Positions 44,812 through 55,465 of a DNA stretch of 64,000 bases are shown here, piece after piece. The stretch comes from Colocasia esculenta (taxonomy: Eukaryota; Streptophyta; Magnoliopsida; Alismatales; Araceae): NCBI GenBank assembly GCA_014218235.1, contig CM024758.1, positions 102,957,698 to 103,021,697 of the forward strand, in the 5' to 3' direction. Position numbers and translations under genes: made by a program. Below the pieces are notes generated by a model, which was given only the letters and a program-made list of their open reading frames with translations, made no database searches and was not told the origin of the DNA. Every line of letters starts with the position of its first letter. The first letter of the stretch is position 1.

Positions 44812-46018
44812 TATAGGATCGGATATTCGGTGATGGCAAAATCTAAAAGGGGGGGTTTAATAGATTTGCTACGGAAACTAAAGCAATTAAAAATTACTTC
44901 AAAATTAAGAGTTCTATTCAATTAAAAAAGCCCACAGATCTAATGCAAAGTGTGTGATTAAATTGACTGGCAGTGTAAAGCGAAATCTCTATGCAATCCT
45001 CGTGCAACAAATTCAAACCATAGATCAAGCCACAGTGCACAAGGGATTTTTAGGTGGTTCAGAGAACACAAACTATGTCTCCTACGTCCACCTCCCACGA
45101 CGGAGGAACACACTACTCAACTAGAGTACAATGAGCACGACAACTCATACACATCAGACCACAACGGCTCACACACACCTGTGAGCACGACGGCTCAAAG
45201 CACAACCTCTGGTGAGCACAATGACTCACAAGAACAACCTGGGGATAGGCACAATGACCAACTCCAGAAACCACTTGTGAGCACGGCAACTCACAAGCAT
45301 CGATCGGAGATGAGCACAACGACTCACTCCACTGGGCAAGAGAATGACGAATATTTTCAAAACCCCTAAGCACGATGGCTTAGAAAACTTGAGCATGATA
45401 GCTCAAAAATGTGAGCACACAGTGCTCAACCCTTTGGACCATGACAGATCCAAGTTCTGCTAGAACAAGCCCAATTAGGGAGTAGATCCTCTAGCATGAT
45501 CTATCCTAGTACAATTATGAAGATAAATTTGAAACAATCAGGTAATCTGTGTAGAACGCTTACACATATCACACACTATCAAATGTGTTTTGAAAATACA
45601 AAATAGAAAGAAGGAAGAAATCTTCTCTTCAGCTCTGAATCTAATCTTCATGATCTCAGATCCAATCTCCTTCTTTCTTGTTGCAGCCTCTGCTTGATCT
45701 ACCTTCTGGCTTCTTCTTCTTCTCCTTCTCCTTCTTCTTCTTCTTCTTCTTCTTCTTCTCTTTGCGTTTGTTGCTCTTCTACTGCTCGGCTTTTCCTGCC
45801 CGTGCTACTCTGCTCCACTTTCTAGGTGCACACTTTTAGGGTACTTTCCCTTTTTCTGGCCACGCCTGTTGGATGCCTTTTCACAAAGGACAAGGGTGAA
45901 TTTATAGCCAGATGCCCAAACCTCGTACCTAGGGTTTCGTGTACCCCAAGTAAGATGCGTGCCAATCACATGACATCCTGCACAAATGGCATCTTTAGTT
46001 ATTCAGAAGAAAAAGGCA

Positions 46019-46314
46019 ATCGATGTTTAGTTGATTAAGAAATCAAGCTATGTTATGACAATCTATCTTGGACATGAGGTAATCGATGTTTAAGTAATTG
46101 GCAATCCATGTTATGACCATCGATGTTTAAACATGAAGTAATCGATGTCTAACATGTAGTAATTGATGTTAGAACATGCAGACAATCGATGTTTAAACAT
46201 GAAGTAATCGATGTCTAACATGAGGTAATCGATGTTCTAGACAGTCGATGTTTAAACATGAAGTAATCGATGTCCACCATGAGGTAATCGATGTCTACCA
46301 GGAGATAATTGATG
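46019..46314. repeat. ATCGATG array with 21-22 bp spacing
   Basis: Cores at 46082, 46104, 46119, 46141, 46162, 46185, 46207, 46228, 46244, 46266, 46287 and 46308, plus weaker ones at 46019, 46042 and 46061. Intervals are mostly 21-23 bp, with two of 15-16. Between cores the words TTTAAACATGAAGTA and TAACATGAGGTA alternate. Confidence 0.85.
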
Positions 46315-46439
46315 TTAGAACATCGACTTTCAAGAAGTCGGAGTCAGACATCGACTATTCAAAAGTTGATTATCCAGACTTTGACTGTCCAAGACCTAGA
46401 CAAAAAGTGAACATCCAAAGTCAATGTCAAAATGGTCTT

Positions 46440-46745
46440 CATCAGTCAAAGTGACTTTGTCATATCCGAAGCTTTGCTTCGTAGATGACGAAGTTACACT
46501 TCATATGACAAAGAGCAATTGAGTACATCCGAAGTCAATGTTGAATTTAGTCTTAATCAGTCGAAGTGACTTCATCATATCTGAAGCTTAGCTTCGTATA
46601 TGATGAAGTTCTGCTTCGACTGTCACAGAACAAATTCGAACATCCGAAGGCACAGTGATAAAATAGTCATGATCGGTCAAAGTGACTTCGTCATATCCGA
46701 AGCTAAGCTTTGGATATGACGAAGTTCTGCTTCGACTGACCGCGA
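46440..46745. repeat. Three tandem copies of a long hairpin
   Basis: A unit of about 115 bp occurs three times. Its centre is a near-perfect inverted repeat. In the last copy the arms are 46685-46704 and 46706-46725, 20 bp each with one mismatch and a 1-nt loop. Corresponding hairpins lie at about 46452-46495 and 46571-46611. Arms start ACTTC(G/A)TCATAT and end ATATGA(C/T)GAAGT. Confidence 0.88.
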
Positions 46746-47054
46746 CCAAAACAATACATCCAAAGTTTGTGTTTCAGCTGACTACGGCCAAAAGTGAACA
46801 TCTGATGTCCATTGAGTATGATTTCAAATATAGCCAGTCTGTCTATGAGTCGCAAACAATATTCAAGAATATTCAACATGAAAGCACTTAAGATTGAATA
46901 TCAAAACATTGTGAATGTTGTCATGATCATTATATGTACAATTGAAGATGTGATGTGTGACAAAATGTCATCATCTAAATACACAATACAACAATCTCCC
47001 ACATATGTACAATATGACATCATTAGATTGTGTACAATATGTTATCAACAAAAC

Positions 47055-49699
47055 TAAAATGACCCCCTTTATACCGGTATGATTATACCAATACACGTCG
47101 ATATAAAGCACGTCATCACAGTGGGACATGTACCCAGCACAACACAGTAGATAGAGATGTACACAAATAACAAAGGAAAATACAGCGGAAATGAAAGTAA
47201 CTCTTATTCCATCATCATCACCCACATCCCACAGTCTATATAGTAGCAAAATAAATATACGAAGTCCACAAATAAACAAGTCCATATCGTAACATCGTCT
47301 CACGTACTAAGTAAAGAAAAGTACAAGCTATGTGAATAGCTCTCAAGATCTCAGCTACCTCTCTCGCTCGGAGTCGCTCCTCGCTATCTCCTCCTCGATC
47401 TCAGAAATACCTGCATCACCTGTATGTTTAAGCAAGGATGAGTCTTCACAAAAGACTCAGCAAGCAACCTATTGGTACATCCAAACACTTATCACATTCA
47501 TTCTACATAAGTTTAACATAAGGAACAATTTATCACATGATTCATGTAGCAATAAACAAATACTAAATGAACAATCTATAACATGCTAACTACACATGGA
47601 TTTAATATAAATGATGGTATCAACCACAACTCATTTCATGGCACATTTCCGAACATCTAACTCATGAAATTAAACACATATCTACTAGTGATACTAGCAT
47701 GATATCTATCACATTCAACATGCTCATATGTCACATATTCTCACCTTTTACTTGCTGTTTTAACATAAAAGAAGTTTAATCACATGGTTTCACATTCTTA
47801 CACATTGAAGCACATTATCACATCACTTCCACATATTCACTTTGCACATTCACACTTAATTCACATCTTTACACATTTTTTGTCGTGACACATAGTCCGA
47901 ACCACCATAAAGAAGGACACATCACACACATAACACATACCCGTCACCTAGGCAATATAGTGACGAATCTTGGTAACTACGCAGAACCGGGAGAAGCCCT
48001 CTCCACCCTAACCAGTGGTACTTGTCCACCCCCAGGATTTCATCCTGATGCCCACAGGATATCACATACACATTGAGCCTTCCCATAGGGACTTTTCTAC
48101 AGTACGGCTCCATAGCCTTCTATGGTAGCAGTGTCAATCTCGGCAGATTAATCACTTAATCACATTCATCACTTTGGTCACATGATTAACACAATTTTTC
48201 ATGCACTTAATGACTTGTTTGCGTATTCATGATTCAGACACATTATTCAGGTTCCATAAATAATCATGACTGTCTCATAATGTCAATACATGCTTAACAG
48301 AACCTAATCAGGGTACTAATCATCTAAAAAATATCATTTTTAACTAATCATGCTTAACATGGCCATTAATGGCTTATAACTGGAAATAGTAGTCATGGAC
48401 GTCAGAACATGCTCAAATTTTAATCACAGATCCTACGCATGAGATATATCAGATGTCTAATTTTTTAGACTTTCCACGATAGTACATCTATTTTTAACAT
48501 TTAACACAGTTCTCAGGTAATTTAACAAGATAATTTGATTAAGCATGGTAGACAGTAAACTAATGACTCTATCAATCCTGAAACATGCACACAATAACCC
48601 TAAGTTCATGGAAAAAATTGTGACAATAATACACATCATACATATTTATCCCGAATTTAAATCTAATATGACATGCTCATTTACTCTGAATAGAAATTCT
48701 ACAATTTACAAATATGATCAAAAAATTATCAGAAATTCAAGGCTCAATCTACTAAGCGTACCTGATAAGACAAAAATTTCCAAACCTATGCATATATTCA
48801 AAACCTCCTAAAGATCACATCACATATGTTAAAACACTTTTCTGGAAATATCTGAAGAACTTAACAGCAAGGGGTTTGCCGTCAAGAGAGGTTAACAGCA
48901 TGATCGATTGCCATCAACACAGGAACTCAATGGCAAGGATGTTGCCGTCAACTTCCTATCTACAGAAAGTGCAGACTGAAAACAAAAAGACATATAATTT
49001 GGAGGTCCAGGACACGAGACAAAAATCCTCAAAAATTGTAAAACCCTAGGTGATACGTATAGGGATGAAACCCTTAAGTTACTTGCCTCTAGAAAACTCT
49101 CTGAAGATCGAATTGAGGTGATGAAGCCATCCTTGGACAAACCAAAGAGGTAGTATTCATGGGCTTGATTCAACTTTCACGCCCAAAAGAACGATCTCCC
49201 AACAACGAAAGAGCTTCTCCACGTTCATAAGAACCTCCCTCTTACAGAAGAACGCCGGTGCAGCTCCTGGTTCGCCGGATCCACCCCTCAATACTCTCTC
49301 TTTTTCCTCTCCCCGAAACCCAAAAAGTCGTAGCTGAGCAAAATCCTCTCTATGCTGAGATGACCTAGTTTCATAGGAGTTTAGGTCATAGGTGTCTTAG
49401 GGAAGAGAAAGTCCTAACCAACGTGGGTTTCCTAATTTATCTACCGGATAAATCTGGACAGTTTCAGGCCAAGAAACCCAAACACAGCCGGAGATCTTAA
49501 CGTCCAATTGGTTGTCGTCTACATGAAGTAAACGTCAATCGATCTTGACATCAAGCTCCTCAAGTCAGGTGGTAAACGGCACATATTTACCGTCAACCAA
49601 ATGTTAACGTCCAGGGATGTTGATGTTAAGAAGGAATTCAGGCAGCAATTTAAAAACATAACAACAGTCATAAAATGCATAGAAAATTAAGGCCTTACA
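47055..49699 (-). mobile_element. Solo LTR of a diverged Tekay element
   Basis: It shares the start AAGGCC(T)TACA side and the end block (GACCCCCTTTATACCGGTATGATTATACC, interrupted here for brevity) with the Tekay LTRs, and the same order of blocks in between, at lower identity. The target duplication AAAAC is exact (47050-47054 and 49700-49704). Hairpin modules of the Tekay type lie at 48862-48950 and more at 49505-49635. No internal region is present, so recombination between two LTRs is the likely origin. Confidence 0.88.
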
Positions 49700-49717
49700 A
49701 AAACACACAACTCAACA

Positions 49718-49733
49718 ATCTCCCTCTTTTTGA
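49718..49733 (-). other. Polypurine tract of element 2
   Basis: ATCTCCCTCTTTTTGA on the + strand, read TCAAAAAGAGGGAGAT on the - strand, directly before the 3' LTR. It matches the SIRE pattern seen in element 3. Confidence 0.85.
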
Positions 49734-51460
49734 CAACATCAAAAAGAGTGATATGAACATGCAAGGTAATGTAAAATTCTCCCCTTAAAAACAAACTCCC
49801 CAAAAATCAAGGGTATGAATAGAGGTCTCACAAAACACATAGATTTATTGAAGTCTCCCCCTCAGTGAAACAACTCTCCCCTTTTTGACATTATCGGAGT
49901 TGTCCACCACCAATTAAATGGGGACCATAATAAATGATCTAAAACAAATAGGAGTGATGAAATCAATTGATCGGGGGATGAAATTAGAGATCAACAATAA
50001 GGTTGCTCCCCTTGAATATGAGATTGTGTTGCAAGGTGCACAAATAATTTGATTTTGAAAGGGTCATGAAGGTATCAAGATACACAATGATTTTAGTATA
50101 TGAGAGATAATATAATTGTACCTTTCATAATGTGCAACAAGGGTTAAAAATAAAGATGATTTTTTATTGAGTTCTTATGTCGGTTCTTTATCAACAAAAA
50201 TCACTTCATAAATTTTATTTACAGATATGACAGGATTTTTGTGACCTAAATTGAGATGTCAAGAGTGTATATCATTAAAAAATCAAAGTTTTGATCTTAA
50301 CACAATGTAGAATAACAATTTAACATTCTTGAACAACATGAATTCTATTTTAGGTTAGCTGCACTCTTAACACCATGTCTTTTTCTTTCCATTCTTTTAT
50401 TTGAGAAATTTTAGAAAATTTAGCAAAGAAGATTTAATTCATACTTTTCTGTGCAAGCACACATACTTATCCAGTGTAGAAGTGCCTAACTATTAGGGAT
50501 GATATCATTTGTTTACTTCTTTTTAAACAGAGAGAACGTAATAACACCTTTTGACTCAAGTACAACCATGTCTCAAGTGGAATAACCTGGTTACTCAGTG
50601 TACTAATCATTGCTCGACAATTTCCTTGAAATCTTTCTTTTTCCTGAAATTTTTTTTTTTTTTAGTTTTCAAGATTTTTCTGTTGAGTGTCAAGTAGCTT
50701 TTTACCTTAATAGATCATGGTCTTGATTTGTTAAAATTTTATTCTTAGCATTTGTTAAAAGTAAAACTTCATTATTTCTTGTGATATAAAGCTCAAGACT
50801 ACTCATGTGTCTAATTAAAGTGTTTTGCAATAAAAGTCTAAAATAACATATGAGAATAAAGATAGACACATGACTCTAGATCTTATTTTTCATCTTCATG
50901 GTTAATCCAAGAGCACAAATTTTTCAAATATTTAAAATTTATTTCTCATATAAAAATTTCAATGGAATCTTGAATGGATCCATGACACATGAAGAGGTTA
51001 ACTGATAAGCCCTCCTGAAAATATGAAGTTTTTCAAAAATTAGATGATGGTGTGTCGACAAAGAATTCTCAGTGTGTCGACACATGAGCATGAATTCTCA
51101 AATAGAAGACAACATAATACCACTGGTGTCAACACATGAGCAGATGTGTGTCGACTTGATGATGATCAAAATCAATTTCTTTGAGTTTTTTTTTTCGAGT
51201 TCTAACCAGTTTTGACATTTATTGAGCAGCATTATCAAAGATCATTTTTGTCCTTTACAAATTTACTCCCCCTTAGCATGTGCTTGATATGAAAAAGTTT
51301 GTAAGTAATTCAATTGTGAAAAGATAGGAGAGTTTACCTGAACAGTCTTTATTTTGTTTTCAAGGATTTTACTTGTGTTCTTCAATTTTTCTTGCCTTGC
51401 ATAGCCATTGTCTTGATTCTAGATGGATAGGTATGGCTAAAAGAGTCTTCAGCTTGCTGA
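49734..51460 (-). other. 3' non-coding region of element 2
   Basis: AT-rich, with no gene. A GGTTACTCAGTGTACTAATCATTGCTC-like block (50590-50620) corresponds to a block downstream of pol in element 3 (57450-57570). At 51053-51156 there are two pairs of TGTCGACA-type palindromes. Pol should lie between this region and gag in a full SIRE element but is absent. Confidence 0.6.
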
Positions 51461-53255
51461 TCAAGCTGACTTTGGGACCCATACTTGCTTGGGTCCTACA
51501 ACGGAGCAAAAATCAGATTTCAGCATTAGCTTTTGAATCCAAAAAGATTTTATTTTTTGTATACATGCAATTCTTTCATTTATGGAACTATGGGCAATAT
51601 TAGTTCCACATTTTCTCTTTGTCTTGTTCAATGCATCTATGTTTTCATGAAATTTTCTATTTTTTAAATTTTTATCATAAACAACAATAGAATTATTTTG
51701 TGCAGTATTTATGTTTATATACACATTGAATTTTTGAACTATTTTAGTATGAACATGATGTTTATTCCTATGTGTTTGAACATATGCATTAGAATGGAAC
51801 TTTGGAGCATGCACAAATGATCAATTCTATGCCAATAATCCCTAGAGATATGCCCATGCTTATGACATGTGAAGCACTGGACTGGTTTAGCATGTTCATG
51901 GAAATGTTGATTTATATTCGAGCAAACTCTGGCTAAATGACCAAGTTTATTGCAGTTAAAGCAAATGGGAATATCTCTTACTTGGTGCTTACCTTGGCGT
52001 GGGTACGTTTGCTGGAACCCCCTTTTCCTTTGAGGAGGTTTTACCTTTTGATAGCTCCTAACATGATGTGGAGTTAGAGCTTGCATTGGAGCTTTCCTTG
52101 TCTGTGGAGAAGATGGAGGAATCCTGTATAAAATCTTTTGTTTTCTTGTTTCAATTTTCTTATTTTTCATAGAGACAGGATTCTTCTTGATAGGAGCATT
52201 TTTCTGAACAAGAACTTTCATTGGTTTTTCATTAGGGATAGAAGAGTTCTTGTTACCAGTAGCTTTAACAAATATTATTTTGGTTTTATTTTTATTTTTA
52301 TTTTTATTTTTACAGAAGCAAGACTTGTGTTTGCAGCAGTCTTAAGTTCATTTTGAAGCTTTTGTTTTTCAGCTTTTAATGCAACAACTTCTTTTTCTAT
52401 AATTTGAAGTTTGTTTAGCATAACATCCAAACCATTTTTCATCTTATTCTTTTCATTTTCAAATTGAGCAATTTTTTTTCAAATCAACAATTTTATTCTT
52501 TAAATTGTTGCAATCATTGTTTAATGATCTGTCATACAACATGCATTCAATCTTCTTTTTCAGATGACGATTTTCTTCAACAAGTTGTCTGCATTTGTCA
52601 TTGATTTTAGAATCTTGAGCCATATTAGAAACTTGATCTTTCAATTTATCTTTCTCTTGAGCAAGTTTTTCAATCTATTTCTCTAAGTTTTCATGCTCAT
52701 TTTTCAATGTAAAGATTTTAGTTTCCAATGACTTATGATCTTCATTAAGCACATCAATTTCAATTTGATTCTCTTTATTTTTAGACTTCAATTTTTCATT
52801 TTCTTCTTGACAATTTTTTCAAAATCTTTTTCAAATCTTTATTTCTAGTGATCAATTTTCCATTAAGATTTTGTACCTTCTTACAGAATTCAACCAAATC
52901 ACCGTAAGACATGCCTTCATCTGAATTAGAATCAGAATTTGATTTCATAAATGGGTTTGGAATGATTTACCTGACATTGTAGACCCATTTGATTTCTTAG
53001 ATTTCGAAGAAGATGAAGGATGCTCTGAGCTCATTGAATGTGTTGTGAGAGCTAACAACTTTGGACTGATAATTTTCCTGAATCATTGGAGCTCTTCTGT
53101 GCCATTGAGCATTTGTGAATTCCCTTGGCTCCTTTTCTTTGCGAATCCACTAAAGAATTCTGCAATTTAATAGATGACATTGAGCTTAGGGATTTTTCTA
53201 AAATTATAGGAGGAAATTCATGCAAGTTAAATGATTTGTCATTAGACCAGATCAA
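51461..53255 (-). pseudogene. gag: Gag-like gene of element 2 without the usual N-terminus
   Basis: Particle and RNA-binding protein of a SIRE element. A plausible start is ATG at 53034-53032 (MSSEHPSSSSKSKKSNGS). Then comes a long coiled coil (about 52880-52340, with LKDQVSNMAQDSK and CRQLVEENRHLKKKI), a basic linker (52220-52000), and two zinc knuckles at 51980-51840: CFNCNKLGHLARVC is intact, while the second, CFTCHKHGHISRDY, has lost its last Cys. The end is GPKQVWVPKS at about 51475. The gag core seen in element 3 (residues 1-200) is missing. Frameshifts occur near 52480 and 52820. A poly-T tract interrupts codons near 52470. Confidence 0.75.
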
Positions 53256-53326
53256 CTCAAAAGACTATTAGATCTAAACACAGTGAATCAGTGTAACAAA
53301 AAATTAGATCTAATAATCAGAGTGGT

Positions 53327-53344
53327 TAACCTGCTCTGATACCA
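53327..53344 (-). other. Primer binding site of element 2 (initiator tRNA-Met)
   Basis: On the - strand TGGTATCAGAGCAGGTT follows the 5' LTR end (53347) after two bases. It is an exact match to the canonical initiator tRNA-Met site. Confidence 0.92.
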
Positions 53345-53346
53345 AT

Positions 53347-53804
53347 TGTAGGATCAGATATTCGGTGATGGCAAAATCTAGAGGGGGGTTGAATAAATTT
53401 CCAGCGAAAACTAAAGTAATTAAAAATTACTTCAAATTAAGAGTTCTATTCAATTAAAAAACCCCACAGATCTAATGCTAAGTGTGTGATTAAATTGACT
53501 GGCAGTGTGAAGCGAAATCCCTATGCAATCATCTAGCATAACAAATTCAAACCATAGATCAAACCACAGTACACAAGGGATTTTTAAGGTGGTTTGAAGA
53601 ACACAAACTGTCTCTCCTATGTCCACCTCCCCACGATGGAGGAACACACTCTTCAACCTAAGTACAATGAGCATGACAGCTCACACACATCAGAGCACGA
53701 CGGCTCACACACACCTTTGAGCACGACGGCTCAAAGCACAACTCTTGTGAGCACAACGACCTACTCCAGAAACCCTTTAAGCACGACAACCCACAAGCAC
53801 CGAC
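53347..53804 (-). repeat. 3' end of the 5' LTR of element 2
   Basis: 458 bp collinear with 44812-45300 of the 3' LTR (GGCAAAATCTAGAGGGGGGTTGAAT and the GAGCACGACGGCTCA repeats). It is cut at 53804 by the insertion of element 3. The cut flank CCGAC is the probable 5-bp target word. Confidence 0.85.
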
Positions 53805-55177
53805 TGTTGGGGATCGGATCGGCAGCCCTCTCGCATATGACTCACACATAGAGATTGAAGGGTTGCGGAATTCCCAATATAGTAATCTAGAAGGGGGGTT
53901 GAATAGATTACTGTCTCTTAAAAACTATTATCACGTTCTTTTATTAAAGCACAGATTAACAAGACAGTATCAAGATCTAAACTATGTGTAGATGAAGTAG
54001 AAACCTATCTAGCATGTGAATATGCAACGTGCCTATCAAACATCTATCGTAGAAACGATCAAACCACGAGACACGCAGATTTACGTGGTTCGGAGTACAC
54101 AACAGTGTATCCTACGTCCACGGCACACACACACACAGAATAAACTGCTTATGAGCGAGTTCGGTGACTACAACTCACACACACACGTGTTTTCTGATGT
54201 GCACCCACGATCAGAACAACACACACAAGTGATCTCAAGCACAAGAGACGCTTGAATCACACAAACACACACACGATGGATAAGAATTGTGAAACAGGAA
54301 GAGTTCAGAGTATAGGAGTAAATCCTGATTGTGGAACTCTTCTGAGAACGTCTGGATGGAGTTCAAACTTCGACTTGACTGCTTTGGATTGATAGAGAAG
54401 GTTGAATCCACGACGATCTATCTTCAGTACTGCAGAACCAACAGATCTTTCGGTCTCTGCACTGCAGACTTGAAGCAGAGCAGCAGCAACTCTTTTCTCT
54501 TGGACTTGGCTTTAGGGTTTTTGGTTGTGGCTGCTTCTGTACGAGATTCTCTTCAAAAGGATGCTTATATAGTTGTGTTTTCATGTGGAGAGTCGTGGGA
54601 CTTGAAAACACAATCTTGGATATGAAGGAAGGTTTCCGTATTTGAAGATCCTCTGCGTCTGTCGACAGGTATTGAGTATCTGTCGACAGATTGCAATAGA
54701 TTTGCAATAGACAGATTTCAGGTCGCTCTGGCCTGTGGCATCTGTCGACAGGCGACACCTATCTGTCGACAAGCAGAGTCAGTTTTGCCAAAACACAGAA
54801 CTCTGGCATTTCTGTCTGTGACATCTGTCGACAGGTCTCTGAGCATCTGTCGACAGGTGCTCTTAGTACTTTTCTGTCTGATCACAACTGTGGCATCTGT
54901 CGACATATGCCTTTGGGTCTGTCGACAGGTACATGTATACACTGTACTTGTGATCATTTTCTCATGATTTGAGAAGGCTTGGTTATATGCACTTGTACCT
55001 ACATGATAAAACATGTATAGTTAGGTATAATGAAGACATAGATAACCAAATATTGTATCATGTTAATTGACATGTATGAAACCTCAATTCAATTATTCAT
55101 CATTCAAAAACATTGTTTGATTAACATTTATCATTTAGAATGTGAATTCACTTAGTTTCCAGAATATGAACCCAACA
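53805..55177 (-). repeat. 3' LTR of element 3
   Basis: 1373 bp. On the - strand it starts TGTTGGGTTC at 55177 and ends GATCCCCAACA at 53805. A TATA box (CTATATAAG on the - strand) is at 54564-54572. Eight copies of CTGTCGACAG or a one-base variant, in four pairs, lie at 54659-54928, 85-365 bp upstream of it. Open frames inside are not supported as genes. Confidence 0.9.
54659..54928. repeat. Four pairs of CTGTCGACAG in the LTR
   Basis: Palindrome starts: 54659/54680, 54742/54763, 54825/54847, 54897/54919. Within pairs the offset is 21, 21, 22 and 22. Pairs recur every 72-83 bp. Two copies end in A or T instead of G. Confidence 0.95.
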
Positions 55178-55193
55178 TTCTCCCCCTTTTTGA
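55178..55193 (-). other. Polypurine tract of element 3
   Basis: TTCTCCCCCTTTTTGA, read TCAAAAAGGGGGAGAA on the - strand, next to the LTR start. A second similar tract (CTCCCCCTTTTGAC) is at 55239-55252. Confidence 0.9.
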
Positions 55194-55465
55194 TGATGAC
55201 AAAAATTTTCAATTATGCTCATGCAATTGAGGTTTCTTCTCCCCCTTTTGACAACATCAAAAGTAAAGACAACAATCACATTTTGAGATGTGCACAGAAC
55301 ATGTGATTTCATTCATAGGAAAGTGAAGCATTCACATGACAAAAGTGTGACTGAAGTAACATTAAGTGAAGGAGAAAATACATGAAATAACATAAGAGAG
55401 AAACGACATTGCTCAGACTGAAATGAAAATACAGGACATGACCCACTCCTAGACATAAAATCTAT

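Larger units (their letters stand above)
44812..49717 (-). repeat. 3' LTR of element 2, interrupted by a solo LTR
   Basis: About 2.26 kb of LTR at 44812-47049 and 49705-49717, with a solo Tekay LTR in between. On the - strand it starts TGTTGAGTTG (49717) and ends GATCCTATA (44812). A TATA box (GGCTATAAATTC on the - strand) is at 45897-45908. Upstream of it on the - strand lie an ATCGATG array (46019-46314) and three long hairpins (46440-46745). TTC-rich microsatellite at 45710-45760. Confidence 0.85.
44812..53804 (-). mobile_element. SIRE-derived element 2 lacking pol (5' LTR continues beyond element 3)
   Basis: A - strand element with 3' LTR 44812-49717 (interrupted), purine tract, about 3.6-kb internal region with a gag only, tRNA-Met PBS, and the 3' end of its 5' LTR at 53347-53804. 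The rest of that LTR is displaced beyond element 3 and outside the window. Both LTRs start on the + strand with (T)GTAGGATC.GATATTCGGTG. No integrase, RT or RNase H is present, so mobility required another SIRE element. Confidence 0.85.

Noticed and set aside
45700..45765. TTC-rich tract as a regulatory element
   Set aside because: A simple (TTC)n microsatellite; nothing more can be supported.
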